A stretch of 34,230 nucleotides of DNA from the NCBI GenBank assembly GCA_002478115.1, contig DLMH01000013.1, forward strand, positions 1-34,230, in the 5' to 3' direction. A program made the translations under genes and the position numbers. The stretch's first letter is position 1, and each line of letters starts with the position of its first letter. This stretch comes from Candidatus Acidiferrum typicum (GTDB lineage: Bacteria > Acidobacteriota > Terriglobia > Acidiferrales > UBA7541). This document shows, piece by piece, positions 8,433-17,224 of this stretch. Under the pieces are notes generated by a model. The model was not told the DNA's origin and made no database searches. It saw only the letters and a program-made list of their open reading frames with translations.

Positions 8433-8723
8433 TTACTCGCAAGCCGGAGTTAAGAAGGAACCAGCCTGATAAAGAAGATGGTGTTGTTTTATTCGGCTTC
8501 GAGGAAAAGAGAGTTTCCCCAGCGGAGCGATGATGTTTACTCTTTGGGACGTATTTACCAACATGATACAATGGTGTGGAGGTGAAAAATGGGAACAAAA
8601 CTGGATTATACGGATTATACGTTCGGTTGCGCTGGTGGTTTCTCCCTGCGGGAATGCGGCTTCAGAGAAGAAGAAATGAAGAGATCCAGCAAATAGAAGA
8701 ATAGACAGTACCGTGCGCATCAT
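8433..8723 (-). CDS. Doubtful ORF with signal-peptide-like N-terminus
   Basis: A 96-aa frame beginning MMRTVLSILLFAGSLHFFF, then SEAAFPQGE, which resembles a signal peptide with a cleavage region. The rest (PPHHCIMLVNTSQRVN and on) is not like any family I know and may be out of frame with an older gene. It overlaps the plus-strand small ORF at 8589. No clear ribosome site precedes it. Apart from these two overlapping candidates and the promoter-like motif, the stretch 8072-9072 holds nothing I can support. Confidence 0.2.
   Translation of the reverse strand: MMRTVLSILLFAGSLHFFFSEAAFPQGETTSATERIIRIIQFCSHFSPPHHCIMLVNTSQRVNIIAPLGKLSFPRSRIKQHHLLYQAGSFLTPACE
8540..8573 (+). promoter_or_regulatory. 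Promoter-like motif upstream of the 8589 small ORF (copy 2)
   Basis: TTGGGA (8544-8549) and TACAAT (8567-8572) with a 17-base spacer, in the same 34-base block as 4667-4700. The downstream sequences are not alike except that each leads into a plus-strand ORF. If it is a promoter, the transcript would begin only about ten bases before the ATG at 8589. Confidence 0.45.
8589..8696 (+). CDS. Small ORF, 35 aa, with strong ribosome site
   Basis: ATG at 8589 is preceded by GGAGGTG at ideal spacing and by a promoter-like motif shared with the 4735 gene. The peptide is MGTKLDYTDYTFG, then a Gly/Cys-rich centre, then a charged end (REEEMKRSSK). DYT is repeated, encoded by a tandem 9-bp repeat. There is no membrane segment and no match to a family I recognise. 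It is also antisense to the doubtful ORF at 8433-8723. Expression signals are good; coding value is unproven. Confidence 0.35.
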   Translation: MGTKLDYTDYTFGCAGGFSLRECGFREEEMKRSSK

Positions 8724-9072
8724 GGCTGTAAACGCAGCTCCAATCGCCTGGACCGTCTGTTCTATTAACCATACTTAATAAGATGTCTTAATGCAAGTAA
8801 ATACCATCAAAGAAAAGTTGGCTAGATAGTTCAGCGGTTCCACTGGCGAATGAACGTTTTGTCTCTACTACACGACGCGTGGCTCGCGTTGTCTGTACCG
8901 GAGATTCGGCGGGTTCCCTTCAAAGCAGCAAGGAGTTAGTGGTTCGGAGGTGAAGACATGTCGAAAAACAGTAGTTTGGCGAAGGACGTTGTTTGGGCGC
9001 CCGGACGCTTGCGACGGCGCAGGTGATTTGACCGACACTCCAGTGCGGCTCGAGTGGGACTCCGCAGGACTG

Positions 9073-10536
9073 CTACCAAGCGCCTTCCTTTCCGCCGAAC
9101 CACCAAACGAGACCGAACCCCAGCGTGTTTTGCTGCTTGCTAAGTACCCCGAGTGTGTCGGTGAGAAAGAATGGCCGATTGGACCAGTCCATCCGCCATT
9201 CCGGCCGAATCACAAAACCGTCTGCGACTTTCCAGTCTAGAGTGACGGTTGTTTCTTTCAGCGCCTGGTTAAGGCCGCTGAACATCCCTCCTCTATCAGA
9301 AAGGTACTCAGCCCGCGCTGCGAACGCCAATTTCGGCTTGAACTGATAGTGGGCATAAGCAGCGCCGCCATCCGTGTGAGCTGGCGGCGAGTTCGTCTCA
9401 AGCCGTTGAACGACGTAGTCGCCCTCAAGAGCAAAAGCCAACTTTGATGACACGTTCCACGTAACATAGCTATCAAATATGTGCAGCTTGCCATTTGGGG
9501 CATTCGGAATCGGCTCGAAAGGAATTCCTTGTTGCGTAGGCAATCCGGGCGTCCCTACCGGGAAATACTGAAAGTCGGGATGTTCCTGGCCAAAATAATA
9601 GTTCACGGTCCAAGCAATGTTTTTGGCAGGCTGGATATTCAGGCCGACGAGTTCATCCTTGAAACCATTGAAGGGCTCAGTCTGCTGAGTGCCATTGGTC
9701 AGCCAGTAGTTCAGCCCAAGCTTGTCGTTGATTTGATAGTGAGTCCGAAAACCCATGTGGTAAAAGGGCAAGAAGTTGAACCAGTAGGAACGCGAGTAGT
9801 TCCATTGATCCTTCGTGTAGTTGCCCTCGAGCCCCAATGAACTCGCCCACTTTCCGAAGTCCACCGTAAGGCCACTCCCCAGCGGTACGACATATGTCCC
9901 GTATGCCTGGAAGATATTGCGATAAATATCTGGTCGCGGCTCGTTCGCTGTGTTTCCCTGCAGAGTATTTGTCGCCTGCCCGAATTGGAGATCCAGCCGA
10001 GCGCCGTATCGCTTGCCGTTAGAAGGGTCAGGGGCGTTCTCGATTACTACATCAGCCTGTTGCAGGCTGAAAGCGTTGCTGGAAACGTCATAGGCGCGGA
10101 GGAGGTTGACCCGGCCGATCGGATTGTTGAAGTTATACAAATAATAGCCGTCCATCATGAAGCTGACGGTCGTACCTCCAAGGAGATTGAAACCATTATG
10201 GGATTCTGAAGTCGTTAATTTCTGCGCACCCTCGCTGCCGCCTTGTGTCGTTTGCTGTGCGGGCTGCGTTTGGGCCGGCACCTGGGCGGAGGGCCGGTTG
10301 TCGGCGCTTTCATTCAGCTGCGTTGCGGGTATTCTGGCTTGTAAATCACTAACCTGTTTCTGAAGTTCCTGCACCATGGTGCGCAGTTCCCTGACTTCCT
10401 CCTTCAAATCGACGGAAGAGCCGCTCTCCTGAGCCCGCACCGAGCAAGGTAATGAAACCATCACGAAAATGATTAGAAAAGCCAGGTTGGTCCCGGCGAT
10501 GATTGTGCGAATTGAGTGCCGCCAGATAATGGACAT
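9073..10536 (-). CDS. Outer-membrane beta-barrel porin (BBP2/OmpL-like), kdp-linked
   Basis: A 487-aa porin. ATG 10536 follows GGGGAG and starts a signal peptide (hydrophobic IIAGTNLAFLIIFVMVSL, cleavage near VRAQE). Residues about 41-70 form a heptad coiled coil (LKEEVRELRTMVQELQKQVS), then a Gln/Pro linker, then a barrel of alternating aromatic strands (DGYYLYNFNNP, NYWLTNGTQQTEP, WTVNYYFGQEHPDF) closing with LGFGLVWWFGGK. This fits putative beta-barrel porin-2 proteins, which let small solutes cross the outer membrane. It begins 18 bases after the kdpC remnant on the same strand, so it is probably co-transcribed with kdp and could raise K+ access to the pump. The family is fairly sure; the K+ role is inferred. 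Confidence 0.85.
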   Translation of the reverse strand: MSIIWRHSIRTIIAGTNLAFLIIFVMVSLPCSVRAQESGSSVDLKEEVRELRTMVQELQKQVSDLQARIPATQLNESADNRPSAQVPAQTQPAQQTTQGGSEGAQKLTTSESHNGFNLLGGTTVSFMMDGYYLYNFNNPIGRVNLLRAYDVSSNAFSLQQADVVIENAPDPSNGKRYGARLDLQFGQATNTLQGNTANEPRPDIYRNIFQAYGTYVVPLGSGLTVDFGKWASSLGLEGNYTKDQWNYSRSYWFNFLPFYHMGFRTHYQINDKLGLNYWLTNGTQQTEPFNGFKDELVGLNIQPAKNIAWTVNYYFGQEHPDFQYFPVGTPGLPTQQGIPFEPIPNAPNGKLHIFDSYVTWNVSSKLAFALEGDYVVQRLETNSPPAHTDGGAAYAHYQFKPKLAFAARAEYLSDRGGMFSGLNQALKETTVTLDWKVADGFVIRPEWRMDWSNRPFFLTDTLGVLSKQQNTLGFGLVWWFGGKEGAW

Positions 10537-10554
10537 TCGTTCTCCCCAAGCCTC

Positions 10555-10818
10555 CTAACGCAGAGGATGCTGCGTATTAAGATCTAAGTTCAATTCCAAA
10601 ACGCTCACGCGCGGCTCCCCAAGAAAACCGAGCTGTCTTCCATTCGTATGCTTTCTCACGAGCTTGCGCATTTCGTCCTGACTGATGCCGCGTTCACGCG
10701 CAACTCTTGGAACCTGAAATTCCGCACTTGCCGGAGAAATGTCAGGGTCCAACCCCGATCCGGAAGTCGTTACCAAGTCCGCGGGTATGGGCGCACCGGG
10801 ATTTGTTTTCTGCCTTAC
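10555..10818 (-). pseudogene. kdpC 3'-end remnant directly after kdpC
   Basis: A frame of about 87 codons without an ATG, running from the kdpC stop (10815-10817) onward in another phase. It reads TNPGAPIPADLVTTSGSG, LDPDISPASAEFQVPRVARE, RKHTNGRQLGFLGEPRVSVL and ends at TAG 10555. This is the C-terminal half of KdpC, closer to the family norm in this stretch than the intact KdpC next door. The N-terminal membrane helix and first half are missing. Only a TTG at 10776 could start translation. It is most simply the relic of a second kdpC left by recombination between two kdp copies. It may still act as spacer RNA in front of the porin. Confidence 0.85.
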
Positions 10819-11555
10819 TTCGAAACTGGGACTTTCTGATCAAGAGCGATGTTCAACATAAGCACATTGACGCGTGGCTCACCGAGAAATCCCAAAGCAG
10901 CTCGCTCCGTAAACTGCGCGATCAATTGCTTTACCTGATCTGCGGAAACACCTCGCGCCTTTGCGACGCGCGCGGCTTGTATCTCGGCATTAGCGGGACT
11001 GATGTGCGGGTCCAGACCCGACGCCGAGGCTGTCACGGCGTCTGGTGGAATCGACGCCTTCGCTGTGAACAGCAAGCGTGTCTTGTCATCGTTGAAGGCC
11101 TTGATCAGCTTTACGTCATCGAGTTCACCGTGCGAATCTTTGAACTGGTCAAGGGGCACCGATGATTCATAAGGGAGATCGTTATCGACGCAGTAATGCA
11201 CGATGCGAAGGTTGATCCCGTCGAAATCGACGACCTCGTTTTTCTTGTCATCCATTTTGGTCGTTCCGCGGAGGAGTTTGGCGCTCGTGGGGCCCAGGTT
11301 CGTGCCACTGCTGGCGGTCGCGTCGTAACCATTGCCTGCCGCTGACGGACGCGGATGAAAATATTCAGGCTTGGCGAAGGACTGGCCGATGAGGCTTGAC
11401 CCGACAACTTTTCCGTTCACAGTCACTAGGCTGCCGTTCGACTGCTTCGGGAAAATCAGCTCAGCCAAGCCAGTCATCACCGCCGGGTAGAGCAGTCCGA
11501 GAACAACGGTGAAAATCAATGTCAAACGAAATCCAGGTCCTAGTTCTTTAATCAT
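10815..11555 (-). CDS. kdpC: K+-transporting ATPase subunit C
   Basis: The single-span KdpC subunit that stabilises ATP binding in the KdpFABC complex of the inner membrane. ATG 11555 follows AAGGAG. Residues 8-30 form the membrane helix (FRLTLIFTVVLGLLYPAVM). Family motifs follow: GSSLIGQSF, FHPRPSAAGNGYDA, SSGTNLGPTSAKLL, then SGLDPHISPANAE and LGFLGEPRVNVLMLN. At 246 aa it is longer than the usual roughly 190. The extra residues, about 100-165 (KMDDKKNEVVDFDGINLRIV and on), sit between NLGPT and the SGLDPHIS motif and are unlike the E. coli protein. The gene starts 70 bases after kdpB on the same strand. Identity is secure. Confidence 0.97.
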   Translation of the reverse strand: MIKELGPGFRLTLIFTVVLGLLYPAVMTGLAELIFPKQSNGSLVTVNGKVVGSSLIGQSFAKPEYFHPRPSAAGNGYDATASSGTNLGPTSAKLLRGTTKMDDKKNEVVDFDGINLRIVHYCVDNDLPYESSVPLDQFKDSHGELDDVKLIKAFNDDKTRLLFTAKASIPPDAVTASASGLDPHISPANAEIQAARVAKARGVSADQVKQLIAQFTERAALGFLGEPRVNVLMLNIALDQKVPVSK

Positions 11556-11625
11556 TTCCTACTCCTTGTTCTGCGGGCTCCGACCTTCACTTGAAGCGTT
11601 CCGCATAAAAGCAAAGCCCGTGCCC

Positions 11626-13752
11626 TTACGCGAGATGCAGCGCAACGATGATCTTGTCGATCAGCCAAATTCCAGGGAACGGCACGATGATCCCCCCAAG
11701 ACCATAGATCAAGAGATTCCGGCCCAACATCTGGCCGGCGTTGACAGGCTTGTACTGAACGCCTCGGAGGGCCAAGGGAACCAAAGCGATGATAATGACG
11801 GCGTTGAAAATCACTGCCGCGAGCACCGCGCTATGGGGTGAGTGCAACCCCATGATATTCAGCTTGTTCAGCTCGGGATACATGGACGCGAACATCGCCG
11901 GGATGATCGCGAAATATTTCGCAATGTCGTTGGCGATAGAAAACGTCGTCAGCGAGCCACGCGTGATCAGCAATTGTTTGCCGATGGCCACGATCTCGAT
12001 CAGCTTCGTCGGATTGCTGTCGAGGTCCACCATGTTGCCCGCTTCTTTCGCCGCCATTGTTCCCGTGTTCATAGCGACGCCCACATCGGCCTGAGCTAAC
12101 GCGGGCGCGTCATTGGTTCCATCACCAGTCATGGCGACGAGGCGCCCTTGATCCTGTTCTTTTCGGATATATTCCAGCTTGTCCTGCGGCGTGGCCTGCG
12201 CGAGGAAGTCATCCACACCAGCTTCTTGCGCGATGGCAGCGGCAGTCAAGGGATTATCGCCAGTGATCATCACCGAACGGATTCCCATGGCTCGCAGCGA
12301 TGCGAGCCGTTCCCGCATTCCACCTTTCACGATATCTTTGAGATGAACTACGCCAAGAACTCTTGACCCGTCGGCGACCGCGAGTGGAGTCCCGCCATTA
12401 CTTGAGATTCGATCGGACACTTCCTTGAGAGATTGATGCACCTTGCCGCCGGCTTCTTTCACAAACTGGGCTATGGCCTCCGTAGCGCCTTTCCGCAAGT
12501 GCCTGCCATCCATGTCGACACCGCTCATACGCGTATAGGCGGAAAACGGAATAAACTGGGCGTTATGCTCGGCGACTTCGCGACCGCGCAGTTGGTATTT
12601 CTCCTTGGCCAGCACAACAATGGAGCGCCCTTCCGGCGTCTCGTCAGCAAGGCTGGAGAGTTGAGCGGCGTCGGCCAGCTCGCTCTCACTCACTCCATTC
12701 AACGGGATGAATTCGACTGCTTGTCGATTGCCCAGAGTGATGGTCCCCGTCTTGTCGAGAAGCAGGGTATTCACGTCCCCCGAAGCCTCAACCGCCTTTC
12801 CACTCATCGCCAGAACATTGTGTTGCATCACGCGATCCATTCCCGCGATGCCAATCGCGGAAAGCAATCCGCCGATGGTCGTGGGGATCAGGCACACAAG
12901 CAGAGAAACGAGAACGGCAACCGTCGGGGCAGTACCGCTGCCGACCGCTTGGATTGCATATTTCGCATAGGGCGGAAGCGTTGCCACCGCCATCAGGAAG
13001 ATCAATGTTAGACCAGCGATCAGAATGTTGAGAGCGATTTCGTTGGGCGTCTTGTGTCGAACAGCGCCCTCGACGAGGGCGATCATACGGTCGAGGAAAG
13101 TTTCGCCCGGATTGGAGGTGATCCGGATCTTGATGTGATCCGACAGTACCTGCGTACCGCCCGTCACTGCGCTTCGGTCCCCGCCGGATTCGCGAATAAC
13201 GGGAGCACTCTCCCCGGTGATGACGGATTCGTCGACGCTGGCGACACCCTCGATGACCTCGCCGTCTCCCGGAATGAGATTGCCTGCTTCGCAGTAGACG
13301 ACGTCTCCAGCGCGCAGTTTTGAAGCCTGTACCAGTTCAAACGCGCCATGGGGCAGAATTTTCCGGGCAATCGTGTCAGTTTTAGTCTTGCGCAGTGCAT
13401 CGGCTTGAGCCTTGCCGCGCGCTTCCGCCATCGCTTCCGCAAAATTGGCGAACACCACGGTAAACCACAACCACAGTGCGATTTGAATGCCAAAAAGAAG
13501 GCCACCAGTACCCGTGATCGCATCCTTGATGACGTAAATCGTCGTTAAAGCCGCTCCGACTTCCACGACAAACATCACTGGATTCTTTGCAACCATCCTT
13601 GGGTTGAGCTTTATGAACGCTTCTTTGGTCGCACGTTTCACGATTTCCGGATCAAACAACGGGCGAGCTCGGACACCTCTGGAGATGAGTTGCGAACTCT
13701 CCTGCTTGGTTTCCTGCTTGCTCTCCACCGGAGGAGAACTTAGGGTCGACAT
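11626..13752 (-). CDS. kdpB: K+-transporting P-type ATPase subunit B
   Basis: The catalytic P-type ATPase that powers K+ uptake through KdpA. The ATG at 13752 (708 aa) is preferred over the TTG two codons upstream because GAGGAG lies just before it. The actuator motif TGES is seen in VITGESAPV. The phosphorylated Asp is residue 333 in [13 protein letters not shown]. The hinge [20 protein letters not shown] is complete. Membrane helices are found near residues 50-100, 230-310 and the last 120 residues. The length matches KdpB closely. It lies between kdpA (59 bases upstream) and kdpC (70 bases downstream). No defects seen. Confidence 0.98.
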   Translation of the reverse strand: MSTLSSPPVESKQETKQESSQLISRGVRARPLFDPEIVKRATKEAFIKLNPRMVAKNPVMFVVEVGAALTTIYVIKDAITGTGGLLFGIQIALWLWFTVVFANFAEAMAEARGKAQADALRKTKTDTIARKILPHGAFELVQASKLRAGDVVYCEAGNLIPGDGEVIEGVASVDESVITGESAPVIRESGGDRSAVTGGTQVLSDHIKIRITSNPGETFLDRMIALVEGAVRHKTPNEIALNILIAGLTLIFLMAVATLPPYAKYAIQAVGSGTAPTVAVLVSLLVCLIPTTIGGLLSAIGIAGMDRVMQHNVLAMSGKAVEASGDVNTLLLDKTGTITLGNRQAVEFIPLNGVSESELADAAQLSSLADETPEGRSIVVLAKEKYQLRGREVAEHNAQFIPFSAYTRMSGVDMDGRHLRKGATEAIAQFVKEAGGKVHQSLKEVSDRISSNGGTPLAVADGSRVLGVVHLKDIVKGGMRERLASLRAMGIRSVMITGDNPLTAAAIAQEAGVDDFLAQATPQDKLEYIRKEQDQGRLVAMTGDGTNDAPALAQADVGVAMNTGTMAAKEAGNMVDLDSNPTKLIEIVAIGKQLLITRGSLTTFSIANDIAKYFAIIPAMFASMYPELNKLNIMGLHSPHSAVLAAVIFNAVIIIALVPLALRGVQYKPVNAGQMLGRNLLIYGLGGIIVPFPGIWLIDKIIVALHLA

Positions 13753-13811
13753 TTTCAACTCCTCATTCGCAATGACATTTTAATGGCGGGCTCCAAGTAG
13801 AGCCCACGCCC

Positions 13812-15599
13812 TTAGAACAATTTCCCGTTCAGCATCTGCAAGTGCTCAACGATCGGACCTAGTGAGAGCGCAGGGAAATATGTGAGCGCGCCCACAATAA
13901 TGACGACCCCGATGAGCAGGACCACGAATAGCGAACCGTTCGTTGGCAATGTGCCGCTGGTTACAGGAATCAGTTTTTTTGCAGCCAGACTGCCGGCAAT
14001 TGCCAGAGCCGGGATAATGAAAAGGAACCTGCCCACCAACATATCAAGGCCAATGGTCAGGTTGTACCAAGGCGTATTGGCATTGATTCCGGCAAAGGCG
14101 CTTCCGTTGTTCCCCGCGCCACTGGTATATGAATACAAAATTTCGGAGAATCCGTGCGCTCCTCCGTTATTTAAATTCGCAATGGCCGGCCCAGGTGGAT
14201 TCCAGTAGTGGTCCTTCGCAAACGGAGCCACCGAACTGAGCGCAGTAAACCCGAGAACACACAGAGAGGTCGCGAGGATCGCAATGAGGGCCATCTTGAC
14301 TTCTTTTTGCTCAATTTTCTTGCCTACATACTCGGGCGTACGCCCGACCATCAGACCTCCGATGAAGACGGCGATGATTGCATATATCAGCATGCTATAC
14401 AGGCCCGCGCCGTCTCCTCCAAAGATCACTTCATCGGTCTGCATGTTGAACAACGGAACAAGCCCGCCGATGGGCGTGAGGCTGTCGTGCATGGCGACAA
14501 CAGCGCCGCAACTCGCATCCGTGGTTACGGTGGTAAACAGCGCCGTCATCGCATTACCGAACCGGACTTCCTTGCCTTCCATGTTGCCGCCCGGCTGGCT
14601 TCCCGTATAAGCGCTCTCGACGCCCATGCTGGTCACCATCGGGTTTCCACGTTGTTCGGCCCAATAGCAGATGAAAGCGCCCGCAATAAACATCACGGCC
14701 ATCGCCCCAAAGAGCGCCCAGCCCTGGCGTGGATCACGCACCATCTTGCCGAACGTGTACGTCAGCCCAGCCCCAAGCACAAAAATCAAACAGAGCTGGA
14801 GCAGGTTTGTTAGAGGCGTTGGGTTCTCGTACGGGTGAGCAGAGTTCGCATTGAAGAATCCGCCGCCGTTGGTTCCCAGCATCTTGATGGCTTCTTGTGA
14901 AGCCAAGGGGCCTTGCTCGATGGTTTGAGAAGCGCCTTCGAGAGTCTGGACAGTGGCAGGCGGTTTGAAGTTTTGAATGGATCCTTGCCAAACGAAAAAC
15001 ATAGTTGCGAGAATGCAGATGGGAAGCAGAATGTAGATTATGGCGCGGGTAACGTCGACCCAAAAATTCCCTATCGTCTTCGCGGTGTGGCGCGCAAATC
15101 CCCGGATCATCGCAATGGCAACCGCTATCCCCACCGCGGCGGAAACGAAGTTCTGGACTGCGAGAGCTGTCATCTGTGTGAAGTAACTGACCGTGGTTTC
15201 CGGGGAATAGGACTGCCAGTTCGTATTGGTTAGGAAGCTGACAGCCACGTTGAATGCCAAGTCCGGAGTCATCGGCGTGGCGCCTTGGGGCGCCTGAGGC
15301 GTCGAGAAGTGCATCGGGTTCAATGGGAGATGCCCCTGGAACCGTTGCAGCACGTACACGAAAAGAACACTGAATATGCTCAGCGAGATCATGGACGCCG
15401 CGTAACGTATCCAGGATTGCTCTTCATCCTCGCGGACTCCGCCAAGCCGATAAATCAGGCGCTCCAACGGGTGAAAAACGGGATGAAGGAATGTTCGCTC
15501 GCCCTTAAAGACGCGATACATGAAAGTACCAATGGGCTTCGTAATGGCGACCACGAGGGCAAAAAAGATCACGATCTGTGCAATACCGAGTAAAGTCAT
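13812..15599 (-). CDS. kdpA: K+-transporting ATPase subunit A (intact copy)
   Basis: The channel-like subunit that selects K+ and passes it to KdpB. 595 aa with about ten membrane helices. The four pore-loop motifs are canonical: SFLTNTNWQSY, GTNGGGFFNANSAHPYENP, TTDASCGAVVAMHDS and GAGNNGSAFAG. GGNMEGKEVRFG and VGRTPEYVGKKI are also intact. ATG 15599 is preceded by GAGGTG, and the start lies nine bases after the kdpF stop. The length is slightly above E. coli KdpA. This copy is complete, unlike the second one at 24665. Confidence 0.98.
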   Translation of the reverse strand: MTLLGIAQIVIFFALVVAITKPIGTFMYRVFKGERTFLHPVFHPLERLIYRLGGVREDEEQSWIRYAASMISLSIFSVLFVYVLQRFQGHLPLNPMHFSTPQAPQGATPMTPDLAFNVAVSFLTNTNWQSYSPETTVSYFTQMTALAVQNFVSAAVGIAVAIAMIRGFARHTAKTIGNFWVDVTRAIIYILLPICILATMFFVWQGSIQNFKPPATVQTLEGASQTIEQGPLASQEAIKMLGTNGGGFFNANSAHPYENPTPLTNLLQLCLIFVLGAGLTYTFGKMVRDPRQGWALFGAMAVMFIAGAFICYWAEQRGNPMVTSMGVESAYTGSQPGGNMEGKEVRFGNAMTALFTTVTTDASCGAVVAMHDSLTPIGGLVPLFNMQTDEVIFGGDGAGLYSMLIYAIIAVFIGGLMVGRTPEYVGKKIEQKEVKMALIAILATSLCVLGFTALSSVAPFAKDHYWNPPGPAIANLNNGGAHGFSEILYSYTSGAGNNGSAFAGINANTPWYNLTIGLDMLVGRFLFIIPALAIAGSLAAKKLIPVTSGTLPTNGSLFVVLLIGVVIIVGALTYFPALSLGPIVEHLQMLNGKLF

Positions 15600-15608
15600 C
15601 TCACCACC

Positions 15609-15692
15609 TCAAAATTTTTCCGGCCGAAGCAGGGCGTACATCAGATAAACGAACAAAAACACCGCGACGATTCCCGCAATCGCGTATTCCAT
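15609..15692 (-). CDS. kdpF: K+-transporting ATPase accessory peptide KdpF (27 aa)
   Basis: A 27-aa peptide starting MEYAIAGIVAVFLFVYLM and ending ALLRPEKF, one hydrophobic span with the RPEKF tail usual for KdpF. KdpF stabilises the KdpABC complex in the membrane. GGGAGG precedes the ATG. It sits directly between the upstream 27-aa peptide and kdpA, in the normal KdpF position. Confidence 0.93.
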   Translation of the reverse strand: MEYAIAGIVAVFLFVYLMYALLRPEKF

Positions 15693-15702
15693 GGAATCCT
15701 CC

Positions 15703-15786
15703 CTAAAGGCGTTCGGACGCCTTGGTAAAGCCCCACAGCAGGACAAAGAAGGCAATCACAACAACGACGTAAAAAAGATCCAGCAT
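15703..15786 (-). CDS. 27-aa membrane peptide at the head of the kdp operon
   Basis: ATG 15786 is preceded by GAGGTGAGGTG. The peptide starts MLDLFYVVVVIAFFVLLW and ends FTKASERL: one membrane span, then a short charged tail. It ends ten bases before the kdpF start and shares its length and layout, so it is very likely translated as the first gene of the operon. Small ORFs of this type (an N-terminal span and an ERL-like end) are, to my recollection, common just before kdpF in many bacteria but have no standard name. It may be a second accessory subunit; that is inference. Confidence 0.7.
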   Translation of the reverse strand: MLDLFYVVVVIAFFVLLWGFTKASERL

Positions 15787-15836
15787 GATTCACCTCACCT
15801 CTACAGTTTTCGGCGGCACGAGTGGCAACCGGATTC

Positions 15837-15867
15837 AATATCCTTTTCTGAAGCGTTCTATCGTCAA
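15837..15867 (-). promoter_or_regulatory. Weak candidate promoter of the kdp operon
   Basis: On the minus strand TTGACG (15867-15862) and GATATT (15842-15837) are 19 bases apart, about 50 bases before the first small ORF. The spacing is longer than ideal. The rest of the 550-base gap up to the kdpC remnant (15868-16265) holds no gene and no riboswitch that I can recognise. Confidence 0.2.
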
Positions 15868-16265
15868 ACAATCCTTCAAGGGTGCGCAACATTCAGGATA
15901 ACGGGCCTCCGCCGTGGCAGAGTAGCAGCCAGAGGTAACTGTTTTTAATTTCACGGCACCGATCGCCACTATTGGCGCTCTAAGGAACCCTCAGGAACTG
16001 TTATTTGCACCCTGCCTGCACCCAGGTTTTCGCCTATATCCGTCGGTTCAATTGCAGGATATCAACGAAGAATGTCGTCGCCATCGTAAACGCTCCTGCC
16101 TCGTGAGCAGACGCATCCGCTGGCTGCTAGAAAGCTTGCCTGCGGCTGCGGTCGGCGATCACCAACCGACTCTCATAAGCACTGGTACATAAAACGGGGT
16201 CAGGCCAGCCCTACAACAGTCATTGCAGACGGTAAGAAAAAGCGTCTGAAGAAATCCTGAGCGGT

Positions 16266-16553
16266 TTGTTAGGAATTCATAAATTCAAAAACAATGGCTT
16301 CGCCGTCCCTGGTGCTTCTCCCAAAGAGAAACGTCCTAACGAAATCCCTTGCGTTGCTCATTCGCGTGGCATGATAGAAGAGGACGTGCGCACGCTCGTG
16401 CAGAAACATGCGAAGGGCCGCGGCCTGCGATTTCTTGGGGAGCCACGCGTGAATGTTCCGGCGCTAAATCCTGAGCTCGAGGTCTTCATGCCGCGCGAAG
16501 AAAATCACAATTTGCTGTGGGAGCGTTTTTCGGGAACCTCGCTTGGAAGCTGA
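16266..16553 (+). pseudogene. Second kdpC 3'-end remnant, opposite strand
   Basis: Within this 95-codon plus-strand frame, residues about 25-78 are a degraded KdpC C-terminus. EIPCVAHSRG corresponds to the intact VPRVARARG-type motif. VRTLVQKHAKGRGLRFLGEP, then RVNVPALNPELEVFMPRE, matches the VRKLV..H..GR.LGFLGEPRVNVL.LN block. The preceding 24 and following 17 residues are not KdpC-like. The membrane helix and first half of KdpC are absent. The 3' end overlaps the end of kdpE on the other strand. It lies in the orientation of the second, broken Kdp locus (16-27 kb, plus strand), so it may be what is left of that locus's kdpC, or a displaced copy. Confidence 0.8.
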
Positions 16554-17224
16554 AACCTATATCCTAGCCAGGGTTCGGTCACGATGTAGCGGGGATGCGC
16601 AGGGTCTTTCTCGATTTTCTTGCGCAGTTGGTTTATCACTACGCGAAGGTTCTCTGTTTCCTCGGCGTAATCCGGTCCCCAGACAGCTTGCAAAATTCTC
16701 TTGTGCGTAAGCGCTTTCCCTTGTTGAATCACGAGAAGGCGCAGGACATCGAATTCTTTGGGAGTCAGATGGACTCTCTGACCGCGGACAATGACCATCC
16801 TGCTCTCGAGATCGACGCCCAATTCCGGAGTCTCGATTTTGGGAAGCGGTTCCTCAGAACTGGAGCGTCGCAACGCAGCTCGAATGCGTGCCAGCAGTTC
16901 TCCCATCCCGAAGGGTTTTACGACGTAATCGTCTGCTCCGGCATCCAGGGCAACAATCTTGTCCTGTTCCGAGTTGCGAACTGTCACCATGATAATCGGT
17001 CCTTCAAAAGACAATCGAATCTTGCTGCAGGCCTCAAGCCCGCTCATATCCGGCATGTTGACGTCCAGGAGAATCAGATCGGGGCGCTCCCGGACGGCCA
17101 TTTCAATGGCCTCTTGGCCGTTCTTTGCCTCTATGACGTCATAGCCATTACTGGAAAGAGTGGCTCGCAAGACGCGACGGATTTGCGGCTCGTCGTCGAC
17201 CACGAGAAGGGTTGCAATGTTCAT
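16505..17224 (-). CDS. kdpE: OmpR/PhoB-family response regulator, KdpE-like
   Basis: A 239-aa two-component regulator. The ATG at 17224 (MNIATLLVVDDEP) is chosen because the receiver domain begins at once; the upstream extension to 17305 is Cys- and Arg-rich and unlike the family. The receiver has Asp10-Asp11, phospho-acceptor Asp54 in LLDVNMPD, Thr81 and Lys103. The C-terminal winged helix (LTPKEFDVLRLLV, then YAEETENLRVVINQLRKKIE and EPWLGYRF) is KdpE-like. KdpE activates kdp transcription at low K+. Here it is on the same strand as kdpFABC but upstream and separate, without a partner kinase gene in the window. Confidence 0.88.
   Translation of the reverse strand: MNIATLLVVDDEPQIRRVLRATLSSNGYDVIEAKNGQEAIEMAVRERPDLILLDVNMPDMSGLEACSKIRLSFEGPIIMVTVRNSEQDKIVALDAGADDYVVKPFGMGELLARIRAALRRSSSEEPLPKIETPELGVDLESRMVIVRGQRVHLTPKEFDVLRLLVIQQGKALTHKRILQAVWGPDYAEETENLRVVINQLRKKIEKDPAHPRYIVTEPWLGYRFQLPSEVPEKRSHSKL

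Noticed and set aside
12433..13011. 192-aa plus-strand frame inside kdpB
   Set aside because: Shadow of kdpB; rich in His, Arg and Gln with no family resemblance.
15787..16265. c-di-AMP (ydaO-type) riboswitch upstream of kdp
   Set aside because: Looked for because such elements often control K+ uptake; the conserved blocks are not recognisable here.
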